From the NCBI GenBank assembly GCA_025175895.1, contig CM045998.1, forward strand, positions 13,005,153 to 13,069,152: a stretch of DNA of 64,000 nt. The letters run 5' to 3'. The first letter of the stretch is position 1. Each line of letters begins with the position of its first letter. Both the position numbers and the translations under genes were made by a program. Below are positions 33,139 to 45,513 of this stretch, one piece after another. The DNA comes from Wurfbainia villosa (lineage: Eukaryota; Streptophyta; Magnoliopsida; Zingiberales; Zingiberaceae). The notes under the pieces were generated by a model. It saw only the letters and a program-made list of their open reading frames with translations, made no database searches and was not told where the DNA came from.

Positions 33139-33910
33139 GATGGCAATACTTGGGACCAGCTGCGATAGATGATACCCACGGAGAATATCCGGATTGAAAA
33201 TACTTGGGACCAGCTGTGATAAGCGATACCCAAGGAGAATGGTCATATTGAAAATACTTGGGACCAGCCGTGATAAGCGATACCCAAGGAGAATGGTCAT
33301 ATTGAAAATACTTGGGACCAGCCGTGATAAGCGATACCCAAGGAGAATGACCGTATTGAAGATACTTGGTACCAGCCATGATAAGCGATACCCAAGGAGA
33401 ATATCCAGATTGAAAATACTTGGGACCAGCTGTGATAAGCAATACCTAAGGAGAATGACCGTATTGAAAACACTTGGGACCAGCTGTGATAAGCGATACC
33501 CAAGGAGAATGACCGTATTGAAAATACTTGGAACCAGCTGTGATAAGTGATACCCAAGGAGAATGACCGTATTGAAGATACTTGGGACTAGCTGTGATAA
33601 GCGATACCCAAGGAGTATGGCCGTATTGAAAATACTTGGGACCAGCTGTGATAAACGATACCCCAGGAGAATGGCCGTATTGAAAATACTTGGGACCAGC
33701 TGTGATAAGCGATACCTAAGGAGAATGGTCGTATTGAAAACACTTGGGACCAGCTGTGATAAGCGATACCCAAGGAGAATGGCCGTATTGAAAATACTTG
33801 GGACCAGCTGTGATAAACGATACCCAAGGAGAATGACCGTATTGAAAACACTTGGGACCAGCTGTGATAAGCGATACCCAAGGAGAATGGCCGTATTGAA
33901 AATACTGTAT
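33139..33910. repeat. 54-bp minisatellite, about 14 units, in element B
   Basis: Units contain CTTGGGACCAGCTGTGATAA, then GCGATACCCAAGGAGAATGG and a short variable CCGTATTGAAAATA. Spacing between successive CTTGGGACC words is 54 bp. Because 54 is divisible by three, several frames stay open on both strands, giving 18-residue repeats such as KILGTSCDKRYPRRMTVL. These are artefacts of the repeat. It lies between the integrase end and the antisense ORF, the 3' untranslated zone of Tat/Ogre elements where minisatellites are known to arise. Confidence 0.93.
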
Positions 33911-33995
33911 TTGGGACTTCCATGAACCAAACTTCCCGGGAAACGAGTTCGAGCGGAATTTTCATTATAAAGACGCCTTGTTACTTAGGAGTTTA

Positions 33996-34952
33996 TCAAG
34001 CATAATAAGGTCGCAAATGGAAAACATTCCAAGGTCGGATGAGTTCATTTCCCTCCCTATCTTGGAGATAATAAGCGCCTGAGTTGAGTTTCTTGATGAC
34101 CTTATACGGGCCTTCCCATCGGGGCGATAGTTTACGAACCTCCCCGGCTGGTTGAACTTTTTTCCATACAAAATCCCCTGGCTGAAAGGAGCGAGGTACT
34201 ACTTTTTTGTTGTAAGCCTGGGCCATTTTCCTCCGGAAGGCATGAATTCGGCTGGCCGCCTGTTCTCTGGCCTCAGACACCAAGTCCAGCTCGATGAATC
34301 TCTTCTCTTGGTTGGTTTCGTCGGCGGGTGTGTAAGCGAATACCTGGGGAGATCTTACCCCGATTTCCACCGGAACGAGTGCTTCAGCCCCATAGACTAG
34401 ATGGAATGGAGTGAGGCCGGTACTATCCTTGGGGGTAGTTATGTAGGCCCACAAGATACTAGGTAGCTCATCCACCCAGCTTCCTTCCGTGTGATCTAGC
34501 TTGATTTTCAGTTCTCGGATCAGTTCTCGATTGGTGACTTCGGCTTGCCCGTTGCTTTGCGGATAAGCTACCGAGGTGAAGACTTGCTGGATCTCCAGCT
34601 GTTGGCACCAATCCTTCAGCTTACGGCCTTGAAACTGTCGCCCGTTGTCGGAGACCAACTTTCTAGGAATGCCGAATCGACATACTATATTTTTCCAAAG
34701 GAATTTTAATACGACCCCTTCAGTTATCCTAGCCAGCGGCTCTGCTTCTACCCATTTTGAAAAATAGTCCACAGCTACTAATAGGAATTTCTTCTGATTC
34801 GGTCCTGTAGGCAGCGGCCCCACTATGTCCATTCCCCATTGGTCAAACGGACAAGAGACAACAGAGGCCTTTAGCAGTTCGGCCAGCTTCTGAGAGAAAT
34901 TTTGATGTTTCTGACAGCTAAGATATACCTGTACACAATGGGAGGCATCTTG
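33996..34952 (-). pseudogene. Integrase of element B
   Basis: From 34832 the minus frame reads MDIVGPLPTGPNQKKFLLVA, then LVSDNGRQFQG and SNGQAEVTNRELI, giving all three acidic residues of the DDE core. The C-terminal part (RSFQPGDFVWKKVQPAGEVR, LSPRWEGPYKVI, NVFHLRPYYA) is the usual gypsy tail without a chromodomain. It is separated from the RT frame by a single TAA after YFWPTL, where element A has Gln-Gln. The zinc-binding CLSCQKHQ-equivalent lies after that stop. Confidence 0.9.
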
Positions 34953-37268
34953 TTATAGAGTGGGCCAAAAATACCCGACCAATAGGATTTTCCTTGCAAG
35001 GGAGATTCCCCCCGCGTGATTTCCACAGCAACCCTTATGTATTTCCCGCATAACATACTCTGCTTCTTCTGGGCCGAGGCATTTAAGTAAGGGTCGAGCA
35101 AAGGATCGCTTGTATAATGTATCCCCTATTAAGACAAAACGAGTGCTTCTCCTTTTGACGACTCGGGCCTCCGCCTGGTCGTCAGGTAATACCCTGCTCT
35201 TGAGGTAATCGATTAAGGGCTTCCTCCAATCTGACAAGCTGTGAGATACCAGTGGTTCTTGGTTTATGCTGGAGATGAGCTGCACCTCGGCTACTGAGTC
35301 CTCCAAGCTCCACGCGGCAAGGGTACTAGCCATACGGGCCAATTCATCGGCTTTCTGATTATCTGCCCTGGGTATCTTGTGTAGGGCTACCTCTTGGAAC
35401 TCCGCGGTTAACCTTTGATAAGCTTGTTTGTAGCATTCCAATCTCGGGTTTTTGATGTCGAACGATCCCTTGAGCTGCTCTACGACTAATTGGGAATCAG
35501 AATGCAGGGAAATCCGAGCAGCCCCAAGATGACGGGCGACTTGCATCCCTGCCAATAGGGCTTCATATTCGGCTTCATTGTTAGAAGCCCTGTCGTATGC
35601 ATCAGCATTCATCTTGATGGCATCCCCTTGGGGGGATATTAATAGTAGTCCCACCCCACTGCCTTGTTTGGTTGCCGAACCATCCACATATATCTTCCAT
35701 TCTTCATTCTTCTCTATCCCAGATGTTTCAGCCAAGAAATCTGCCAATACTTGCGCTTTGAGGGCTGGGTGGGGTTGATATTGGATATCATATTCAGCCA
35801 ACTCAGTGATCCACTTGATTAAACGGGTAGAAGCCTCCGAATTGTTTAATATCCTTCCGATGCCACTATTGGTTAAGACCGTGACCGGATGAGATAGGAA
35901 ATAGGGCCGGAGCTTCCGAGCCGTTATAAGCAGGGCAAAAGCTAGCTTCTCCAGGGTTGTGTACCTGCTTTCAGCGCCTTTTAATAAGTGACTGACAAAG
36001 TAAATGGACAGTTGTTTACTTGCTTCCTGGCGGAGCAATACGGAAGCCACAACATCCTCTGAGGAGGCCAGGTATAACTGTAGCTCTTCTCCGGGGACCG
36101 ATTTGGCTAGTATGGGCAAGTCGGCTATATATTGCTTTAATTCTGTAAGGGCCTGCTCACATCTATCATCCCATGAAAACCGAGTCGACTTGCGGAGTAC
36201 TTTGAAGAAGGGGAGGGTCCACTCTGCCGACTTAGGGATGAACCTTGAGAGGACTGTTATTCGGCCCAACAACCTTTGCACTTCCTTAATACTGCGAGGG
36301 GAAGCTATGTTCTGTAAGGCCTGAGTTTTCTCGGGGTTGACTTCAATGCCACGCTCGGTGATAATGTACCCTAGGAACTTGCCTCCGCGAACTCCAAATA
36401 TGCACTTGCTTGGGTTAAGCCGAATCCCGTAACGTCGCAAAGTGCCAAACGTTTTATTCATGTCCGAGATTATGTCTTCGGCTTTGACGGTTTTGATAAG
36501 GATATCATCGACGTATACCTCTATGTTTCGGCCTATTTGTGACCGGAACACTTTATCCATCATCCTTTGATAGGTGACCCCTGCATTCTTCAACCCAAAC
36601 AGCATGACCTTGTAACAAAAGGTCCCATCAACGGTGATAAAACTGACTTTTTCTTGATCCTCCATGGCGAGTGGAATATGATGATATCCTTGGTGCGCAT
36701 CTAGCATACAAATTAATTCACAGCCAGCAGTGGAGTCTACTACCTGGTCAATTCGAGGCAAAGGGTAGCAATCTTTAGGACATGCTTTATTAAGATCCCT
36801 AAAATCTATACAGACCCTCCATTTTCCTCCCGGCTTTGGTACCAGCACCACATTAGCCAGCCACTCCGGGAACTGTACTTCTCGGATGTATCCAGCTTGC
36901 AGGAGCTTCTGCACCTCGGCTCGGACGATTTGGTCTTTTTCTGGTCCGAAATGTCTTCTTTTTTGCCGAATGGGCTGAGACCCCAGAAAAATACTTAGCT
37001 TGTGTTCCATGACTGTTTGGGAGATGCTATGGTATTGTTCATTCGGCCAAGAGAAAACGTCTAGATTGCTGGTCAGGCAGTCTTTCATCTTCTGTTTCAA
37101 ATCATCCGAAAGATCTGCCGCTATCCGAAGGATCTGCTCGGGCTGATTCGACCAGACTTGTATCTCTTCTTCTCCCTTAGCTTCTATTGAGGAGGCTTCT
37201 CTCAGGGTGTATATGCTGGCGCTTTCTGTCTTCCGGCTCTTTCTGGGTCCTGTACGAACCTCCTCCAC
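34953..37268 (-). pseudogene. Reverse transcriptase, two RNase H domains and integrase N-terminus of element B
   Basis: This single open frame of 771 codons is the longest in the window. RT spans roughly residues 90-300 with GGKWRVCIDFRDLN and VYVDDILIK intact. The gypsy RNase H spans about 365-480 (YFVSHLLKGAESRYTTLEKL). The archaeal-type RNase H is at about 525-650 with Asp in YVDGSATKQ, Glu in NNEAEYEAL, Asp in LHSDSQLVV and Asp in RADNQKADEL. The integrase zinc motif starts with HKGCCGNHAG. It ends at TAA after YFWPTL. Within the frame no catalytic residue is missing. Confidence 0.93.
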
Positions 37269-37842
37269 ATAGCACTTTTTGGGCAGTCATCTGGTTTCCA
37301 GCTACTTCCCCTATCTGGTTGCCTACGGGGAATTTGATCTTCTGATGATAAGTGGAGACAATAGCTTCGAAGGAGTGTAGGGCTGGCCTTCCCAAAATGA
37401 TGTTGTAAGCCGAAACAGCGTTCACCACGGTAAAAGTGACCGTCTGCGTCCGACGAGAGGATTCGTCTCCCAGAGAAAGAGGGAGGTTGATCCGGTCGAG
37501 CGGAGTGACTTCATGCCCCGAGAAGCCATACAAAGCGGTATTCATTGGCTGGAGCCATGCGGTCTCAAGCTGCATACGGTCAAAAGTATCTTTAAACAAT
37601 ATGTTAGTTGAACTACCTGTGTCAATGAAGATTCGAGCCACATCGTAATTGGCCACGGTAGCCTTTATCACCAAGGCATCGTCATGGGGAGTAACTACCC
37701 CCTGCAGATCTCCGGGGCCGAACTTGATTGCTAGTTTATCTGTAAGGGTCTGGTTGATGCTTACTTGCATGTTTTCTAGTCGTCGGCCGTGAGCTTTTCT
37801 GGGTCGGTTTGAGTCCCCATCCGTAGCTCCTCCAGCGATCAT
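37177..37842 (-). pseudogene. Aspartic protease of element B
   Basis: The frame reads MIAGGATDGDSNRPRKAHGR, then the catalytic box IFIDTGSSTNILFKDTFDRM and the tail TALYGFSGHEVTPLDRINLP. It overlaps the start of the RT frame in another phase. An A-run of five at 37276-37280 (TTTTT on +) shifts the frame just before CYVEEVRTGP, where four would keep it. The frameshift is either real decay or a homopolymer error. Confidence 0.85.
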
Positions 37843-39182
37843 GTTGATCGTTCCCCGATGCGGAGTGTTGAGCGCTTGAGGTGAGTGGGGGGAAGGGAGG
37901 CTCTCTTCGGGAGTGTCCTGCGACCTTCGAGGGGCTTAAGCCAGCCTTTGCTGTTCGGGAATTGGTCGAGGGGCCCTTCTAGCCAGATTTCAGCGGGTCG
38001 ACTCCCGTGGTTCTGGTCTTTCATCGCAAGAGGCCTCGCTTTGCTGTTCCTTTATCACTTGCCTGATCTCATTGGCTAGAACGCGGCACTCCCGGGTTGA
38101 GTGGCCGCATACCTGATGGAAAGCGCAGAAAGGACCTCGTTGTTCCGGTGGTATTACGGCCGGTAGTTCTCGAACAGTATGAATGGTCCTATCTTTTACA
38201 AGCCGCGGAGGGTAACAGGAGCCCCAGATGGTCGAAGAGGCGGAGGAGCTTTCTGGATGCTTTTTTGGGATTTGGGACGCTCAAATCGATATTGTCCGTC
38301 AGTTGCCTTCTCGGCTTCCTCTAAATTGATATATGCTTCAGCTCTGGCCAGCAAGGCTTTGAAGTGGGGAGGAGGCCTTTTCATTAATGATTTGGAGAAA
38401 TCCCCCCGCACGAGACCGTGAGAGAAGGCGTCCACAACTATTTTTGGCGAGACATCCGGAACATCCACAACTATTCAGTTGAAACGGTGCAAATAGTCTT
38501 TTAAGGACTCCCCCCGTTCCTGTTTCATGGTCATGAGGTATTGGGCTGTCCGCTGATATCGTTTGCTACTAGCAAATCTCTGTAGGAATAGTAAGGATAA
38601 CTCCTGGAAAGAATGAATGGACCCGGCTGACAGTCGGTCGAACCACCTCTGTGCGGAGCCGATTAGATTAAGGGAGAAGACTTTACACTTTGCTCCGTCC
38701 GAGTAGTTATGGATCAATGCCTCTTTTCTGAACCTTCCCAAATATTCTTCTGGATTAGCCGAGCCGTTATACTCCCCTATGCAGACTGGCCTGAAGGACT
38801 TGGACATTCTGTCAGCTATAATGTTGGAAGCAAGAGGGGATTCGGTATTGACGGCAGGAGCCTTGCCCTTTTTGGAATCCCTCTCAGATGGCGTGTGTGA
38901 AGGTGCCTCCTCGGAGGATCGTGAAGGCGAGGCGGTGGAGGACGACTCGAACGGTGGTCAGACGGTGGGGGTCGATCTGGGGGTAGCTGGAGTGGACGGC
39001 ATAGAGGCTGGAATAGGACCCTGGAGTGGGCTAGGAGGAGTTGTCAGCGGGGGGTTTCCCCTAGGGAGGAGGTCACGAAGGACATCTTCCATGGTTGTTT
39101 TGACGAGGGTCATGATGCTTTCCCTCGTCAAACTTTCGCCCGCGAGGTTGTGATTACCTGAAGTTGCTCCTTGGTCTCCCAT
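37843..39182 (-). pseudogene. Gag of element B
   Basis: Start ATG 39182 (MGDQGATSGNHNLAGESLTR). Capsid words include IGEYNGSANPEEYLGRF, LNLIGSAQRWFDRL and FLQRFASSKRYQRTAQYLM. The zinc knuckle CAFHQVCGHSTREC (C-x2-H-x4-H-x4-C) is at about 38080-38125. Stops after STPTV (about 38958) and after LHRFN (about 38475, CGA to TGA) and frameshifts near 38210 disrupt it. Confidence 0.85.
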
Positions 39183-39239
39183 CTTTGCCTTAGGCTTTGA
39201 TTATACAAGCAGTATGTTCCCCACAGACGGTGCCACTTA

Positions 39240-40201
39240 TGATGCCCGTCGAGACTGTGATGGCGAGGTGTCCAGGTAGCAAAACCGGTAAGTGCCGACG
39301 CTTTGGCGAGGAGAGATGCAGCATGGAATCGCTTTAACAGTAATAGGAAGACGGCGTTGCCAGGTGGCCGAGCAAGGTGATGTAGGATGAGCCGAGTGGT
39401 GAACCTGCACAACAGCAACCGGTCAAGGGTGCCGAGAGGGATCTCGGCAAAGCCCCTCCGACGCTCAAGACAGAAAATTAGTTGGAAGAGGAGAAGAAAT
39501 TGAGGAGAGCTGGTTGTTCAGTGTTCCCAAAAACTTACCCCTCCTTCCCAAGGAAGGTCATATATATATAGAAGGGAAGCTCCCTTCCCGAGGAACTCTG
39601 CCAACAGAAGTGATGTAGCCCCAGTGGACCGTACATTATGATTATTGTTACTTGAACTGCATCCAGCGCGTGGGCTATAATTAATACACGCCATGCGGTT
39701 GATAGGAGACAAGTCTCAATTAATGTTGCAGCTAATCTTTTGAGACTTTGGCAGGTGAGCGGCAATTAATACACGCTGCGCGGTTGATAGGAGACAATTC
39801 TCTATTAATGCCGTAGACATTCCTCCGAACCTTGTCAGTGACTTATCCTTTTGATAGGAATTTGCCCCTTCAACTTGATGAAATGACCGTCTCCTTAGCT
39901 TATAATAAAATGGATCCTTCCGCCTACGACAAATCTACCCTTAGCCGCGGGGCGTCCGGGATAAGAGAAATCCGAGTCGAGACGCGGGGCGTCCGGCATA
40001 AGAGAAATCCGAGCCGAGACGCGGGGCATCCAGTATAAGAGAAATCCGGGTCGAGACGCGGGGCATCCGGTATAAGTGAAATCCGGGCCGAGACGCGGGA
40101 CGTCCGGTATAAGAGAAATGTAACCATTTGTCATGAGTCAGAAGGGTACGATAGGTTCAACCTGTTTGTCTAACCCTGATTTTAGTTTTACCCATGTATC
40201 A
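39240..40201 (-). repeat. 5' LTR of element B
   Basis: This LTR is 962 bp, flanked inside by the primer site and outside by TAAAT. It has a single TATATATATA module at about 39559-39570 and five 36-bp units (39945-40119) with the core GAGACGCGGGGCGTCCGG. Confidence 0.93.
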
Positions 40202-40206
40202 TAAAT

Positions 40207-41163
40207 GTTATTGGCATCAATTAGATCTAAGTTAAGAAGAGACTTTTCCTATAGATACTGTCATACTGCGAAATGGAATTTAGCTTCTAAGAAAGCACTT
40301 AATCAAGCTTTTGATCGTAATTTAATTGATTTGTTTATTCCTTTTGTGAGAGAAATAAAAATATGCTTGCTCCATGATAGTTGGTTAAAACTGTAAAATA
40401 TTCTCCCTGTAATATTAAGAAATATTTAATTTCATGGTTCTATTTTGGCTTTTAGTTCCTTTTAAGTTAATTTGTTTCTGTGTACTTAAATGCCATCTGA
40501 AAACATTAAATCTCTAATAATAAAATTGAAGATAATATTTCATAAACAATTGATTCATGACCAGACTATTAAAAGGAACTCTATGTCACCTTTAAAAATA
40601 AGGTTTTTCATCATTGTTTTATTGTCTTTCTGCTAACATTCAAAGCGTCATAAATGCTTCATGGTATACGGGTAAGATATATATTTTTTAAATTAGATGC
40701 ATAATTAAAGAAAATTGAAAGTCATTTTTACCAAATCTTTTGTAAGTGTTGTTAAAAAAAGGAACATCAAACACTAATAATTTAGGAGACAATAAATTAT
40801 GGTAAATTTTAGTTAGATTTATTGGTAATAGTAATTGTTTGAGGTTAAAAACCTTTTTAAAAAAATAAAGGTATAGGTAGACATCCAAAAACATCTCATG
40901 CATCCTCTCTTCCTGATTTCTAAACCTTCTTGTCTTCCGTGCATTTGAGAGAGTTCCAAGGCCTTATAGGTTTATAGAGTTTTAGAATTTAGACTAGTGC
41001 TTTTATTCAAAAATGAGTGATGAGTGAAGGTGAATATCAAACTATAAAAAACCGTGTAGGACAATATCATCTTAAAGATTAAGAAGAGAGAGTCCACCTC
41101 TGGTATTAACAAATTAGTGTCCATTAATTTTCTGACAAATTTCCAATCTGATCAACAATCAAG
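40207..41163 (+). other. Intron sequence between element B and the SINE
   Basis: AT-rich, with no ORF of note and no terminal repeats seen. The first 40 bases continue the local duplication interrupted by element B. The rest looks like ordinary intron sequence. Confidence 0.5.
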
Positions 41164-41177
41164 ATGACAATTCAAAG

Positions 41178-41437
41178 CCCTTGGGGCATGACACAGTTGG
41201 CAGGGCACCACCGGTGTAAAACCAGACACCCGCGGTTCGAGCCTTAGTTACAGTGAATTTGCTGGCTTTATTCTCCAAATGGGATGTGCGCTAAAGGATG
41301 ATGGACTGGTGGATTGCTCGCTACTCATACTTCCCGATTTATTCAAGTGGCTGGTGGGAAAATTCTGTGGGGCCGAGTCAGCCACCCCTAGGATTAGTCG
41401 AGCCTAAAGTCTGAATACCTAGTGACAACTAAAAAAA
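41178..41437 (+). mobile_element. tRNA-derived SINE
   Basis: This 260-bp element is flanked by a perfect 14-bp direct repeat ATGACAATTCAAAG (41164-41177 and 41438-41451). A B box GGTTCGAGCC starts at 41234 and an A-box-like ACACAGTTGGCAGGG at about 41191, 43 bp apart, the spacing of a tRNA-type RNA polymerase III promoter. It ends in a run of A. There is no coding capacity; it would have moved with LINE machinery. Confidence 0.88.
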
Positions 41438-41451
41438 ATGACAATTCAAAG

Positions 41452-42859
41452 AACCGTGTTTGAACCAACAACACATTGTCGAATCAATGACCCACCAAGC
41501 CACTTTCGAGTCGTCAAGCTACCAAGTTGTTGAACTTACTACCTCATAGACCCAAAGGGTATATGACAATCTTAAGGTAATATTCCTTAAATGGAGACAT
41601 AGATTCGCCTCCAAAGAAAAGTTGGGAGAAATTCTCCTAGATCAACTTAAGAGATGGCAATGGAAAATGTTAACGTTGCCTAACGACTTTGAACCTAGTA
41701 GGGCTCTTGTTGAAGAATGGCCTACCATGTTGGATGATCCTCAAACAAAAGGGCATTAGATGCATGGGGTTATAAAGACTTCTTGTGCAAAAATTATATC
41801 CTCAAAGGTTGTTCAACCTGTTGGATAATCCTAGACCCTAAAACTCTAAAACCCTTAAACTCTAAATACTATACAATGTGAATAGTTATGCAAAAACAAC
41901 CTAGGCCTTTTGCAAGTCAATGGATGAGAAATATAAAGTGAAGATGATGGTTTAAAGAAATTTATTATCAAAAAGTTCTTCTGTTTAGATCAGCATGAAA
42001 TAAATGGCCAACATCTAGGGGGTAAATATATTGTCATCTACAAATTAAAATTTTGACTTTCATTTGCACACACCTAGTGGGATAAGACTTTATTGTTGTT
42101 GTTGTTGTTTGTTGCACACACACAATGACAAAAAAATCTTGTTAATACATGTGGTGCTAGATTCAGTTGTGTTGTTTTAATTCAACACTAAAATGATATA
42201 TTTTGTGGGATTTGAACCTCAGCTCCTACCCATGACCTATTGCCCTATTACTCTTGAAATCCAATGAGGACCTTTTACATAGGTGAAGAAACCTCAACAA
42301 AATGTAACTTCTCTTACAAAATATAATAAATTAGAGCAAGAGGAAGATTACCAAGACAAGGCCTCCTTAATCCCTCATTCTTTTTTTCTACACTACTAAG
42401 TTGTTGGAATATAAATGCTCAATTGATGCACCTTTATGAGAGAAAATGTGTCCATTGTTTATATAGGGTGATCTGCAACAACTAGTTTGCAAACAAGTTT
42501 AGTCGACTAAAATTCAATAACTATTCGTTGTAAGCCAATAGCTAGTCAATCGACTCAAATAGTTCTCCAATTGTCTAAACCTTATCTAGTTGACTGGGAC
42601 CAAAGTTTAGTCGATTCAAGCCTAATAGAGAGCAATGTCTTTAAATAAATAGTTTGCAGTCAACTCAACAATTGACTCATCACTCTAGTTGATTAGATCA
42701 ACATTCAATTAATTCAATACGCTCAAAGATCCTAAGTTTACTTGGCTTACCCCTTGTGAGCCAACACAGAGCATTGAGATTGAGCTTAATTGCAAACTAT
42801 AATTGAGAATCTATTGCTCCATGTTCAAGGACTCTCTATAGGTTGACTAGGTAGCTTCT
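41452..42859 (+). other. Intron sequence with SINE flank and TCGACT-rich segment
   Basis: No gene is seen. 42096-42112 has a short TTG repeat. 42480-42740 carries many variants of AGTCGACT/AGTCAACT words that also occur in element I (50180-50600), in the leader of copia F (57060-57480) and at 58120-58400. They may be fragments of related LTRs, but no ends could be placed. Confidence 0.4.
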
Positions 42860-44430
42860 ACCTAGCATTAAATACTTTTTATTGATCAAATATTTTTTTT
42901 ATTTTTAATATCAAGTTGAATAACTTCGTAAGTCATTCAATACTCTGCTTCTTTAAACACTTCCATACCTCTATTAGAATATCATTTTGTCCAATTACTT
43001 TTTCATTTTCATCTTATTTAATGCATGTGTATTCTACTTTTTAAATTTAAATTCTATACTATTTCGACCTACTTAAATTTTTGTAACCTAAGTTGGTCAC
43101 CTAATCCTTTATTAAAATATTGATGAAAATATTTCTTCCATTACTTTTTTATTTCCTCATCTTTCACTAATATCCTATTAAATTCATCTTTAATGTATCT
43201 TATTTGAGTAAGATCTCATATTTTTCTCTCTCTCACTTTAGATATTCTATAGATATCCATTTCCCTTTCTTTTGTATCAAGTTGTCGATACATGCATCGA
43301 AAAACTTTATTCTTATCTCCACTCACTGCTTTCTTGACCTCCTTCTTAACTACTACATACTTTTTAAAGTTTTCTTCATTTTTACAAGTTCACAATGACT
43401 TATAGATTGTCTTTTTGCTTCAATTTCTCTTGCATTTTCTTATTTCACCACTAAGATTCTTTATTTGATAGTTCCTATTCTCTTAACACACCAAGTACGC
43501 TCTTAGCCACTTCTTTTAATTTTGGCATTATCTTATCTCATATTGTATTCAAGTCACCATGTATTTCTCTTAATAGTTGTGCTTTTGCCTTCGCTTAAGA
43601 ATATTTTGTTTTCTATTCTTTAACTTCCACCCTTGATCCTAAGAGTCATACATATTTTTTTTCTATTGATATTATGCTTAAGGTGTGTATCTATCACTAC
43701 TAGCCTATGATGGGTGGTTAAATTTTCTTTAGGGATGATCTTGCAGTCTTTATAAATGTTTTTATCTCTCTTCCTATCATAAGAAAGTCAATTTATAATT
43801 TATTGTTCCCACTTTTAAAAGTAACTAGGTGTTTTTCTCTCTTCTTGAAAATTGTATTAGATATTATAAATTCATATACTATTGCAAATATCTTATATAA
43901 CTTTTCTTTTTTCATTTCTTATCCCAAAACCATAACTTCCATGCACTCTATCATTTCCTTGGTTCTTACTCCTGGATGTTCATTTATATCTCTTATTATT
44001 AAATCATTTCGTATGCAGAAACTGTTTATACTACTTTATGTAGGTCTTCTCAAAATCTACAATATCTTCATCTAATCCTACTTGAGGTATATATATGTTA
44101 ATTATATTAATAGTTTCTTTTGCTATTACTATTTTAAGAGTTTTAATCCTATCTCCCTTCATAACTACTACTACTGTTTTATTCTTTAACGAACTATTTA
44201 AAACAATACTTTATTTTTTATTTTACTTGTTCCCGTACACTATAACTTAAAAATTAAATTCTCTATCACCTTTGCTTTCTCTTCTATCTATTTTACTTGT
44301 GATTAATTTTTCTTTTAATCATCGTATCTACTACCTACTTTGCTTTGTCAATAACATTTATACGTTCCATGTTTCAAATCTTACACAATCAATATTCCTA
44401 TAAGATTTGTTCTTATCCAATCTAGGATGT
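42860..44430 (-). pseudogene. Degenerate LINE: endonuclease and linker region
   Basis: Read on the minus strand, broken segments resemble the plant LINE endonuclease: VVDTMIKRKIN, then INIINIYIPQVGLDEDI, VHGSYGFGIRNE, a KKREEHLVTF-like run and RLQDHP with KFNHPS (KDCKVIP.ENL.THR type). The linker follows with DTKEREMDIYRISKVRERK and YIKDEFNRILVKDEEIK. Stops are frequent and no RT core remains in the window, so it is an old 5'/middle fragment. Confidence 0.65.
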
Positions 44431-44979
44431 GAGAATTTTTTTTCATATTTAATATTACACTCAAATTCTCATAAAGATATAATGGTCCTTATCAGGTGTT
44501 GCAGTCGGACCTTACAATATGTTCCTTCTAAGAAACAATTTAGTGTTAACATAATAGTTTAATAGATTTATACATAATATTTGCTTAAGTTTTAACGTTG
44601 ACTGACAACCTAACACAATCCTTCCCCTGAACTTGGGACCAGACATGACGGAGTATTTGCCATGGGATACTCCATCATAGATTGCATATTCATCGAATAT
44701 ATAAGTAAAAATTGATGTACAAGAAGGTATAATCTTTGAATCAAAGAATGCTTTATATTTTTTGCATAAGAGAAAAAGAGAGAGTAATAAGTTCTAATAA
44801 GAAAATTTTCAAGTGCACAATTGATATTATCACTTTGATAAAGGACGAAGATATGACGAGATCCAAGGTAGTTAAAACCTTTAAAGACTGGATTTTCTAA
44901 TTTATATGTTAAAAAATGAACAAAGGACAATTAAAACATCAGGATTGTGTTTGAAAGATTCATTATGGAAGGAGATTCA
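44431..44979 (+). other. Unassigned sequence between LINE and copia G
   Basis: A 106-codon minus ORF (44610-44930) has no recognisable family and sits in AT-rich sequence. I do not believe it is a gene. Nothing else is seen. Confidence 0.4.
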
Positions 44980-45468
44980 TTACTGGAGGAGACTACTAAC
45001 ATCAAGATAGAATCTGTAATGCAAAATCATACTAACGGGTACATCTTTCACCAAGACATTGGACTATAAATGGATTTTTAAGATAAAGGATAAGGTTGAT
45101 GGATCGATCGATAATACAAGGGCTGCTTTGTAGCCAAGTGTTATAAACAATAGGGATATTTTGATTGGCAGATACTACTTGTCTGTGACATAACATTCAT
45201 CCAATTATTGTTTGTTATTGCAACAATACACGGCCTCAAGATTCATCACTCGATAAGGTTAAGATGACTTTATATTGTGAATTAAAAGAGGAGATCTATA
45301 TTGAACGATTAGAAACCTTCCTTGTTCTAGGTTAAGAGGTGTATAGACTCATTTATATCATTGAACAAACTTAAGCAAACACCCAAATCATGCATACAAA
45401 GTTATGTTGTCATAAGGTTTAAAGATTAATGAGCAGGATAAATGTGTCTATATCAAATGCACACCTAA

Positions 45469-45513
<45 letters not shown>

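Larger units (their letters stand above)
29254..40201 (-). mobile_element. Full-length Tat-type gypsy retrotransposon B
   Basis: LTRs at 29254-30312 and 39240-40201 begin TGATGCCCGTCGAGAC and end near GTATCA. The target duplication TAAAT is at 29249-29253 and 40202-40206. On the minus strand are a primer site TGGCACCGTCTGTGGGG next to 39239, gag, protease, RT, two RNase H domains, integrase, a 54-bp minisatellite and an antisense ORF. A polypurine tract GGAAGGGGAAGGCCCA lies next to 30313. It is the best preserved element in the window, but it has stops in gag, one at the integrase zinc region and a frameshift before RT. Confidence 0.96.

Noticed and set aside
33109..33965. Several ORFs of 80-270 codons on both strands coding for 18-residue repeats
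   Set aside because: They are produced by the 54-bp minisatellite, whose unit is a multiple of three, and no single frame has coding features.
41231..41246. tRNA gene suggested by the GGTTCGAGCC box
   Set aside because: No cloverleaf can be folded around it. The element is 260 bp with an A-rich end and target duplication, so it is a SINE.
44610..44930. 106-codon minus-strand ORF
   Set aside because: No recognisable motif, AT-rich codons, and neighbours are transposon remains.
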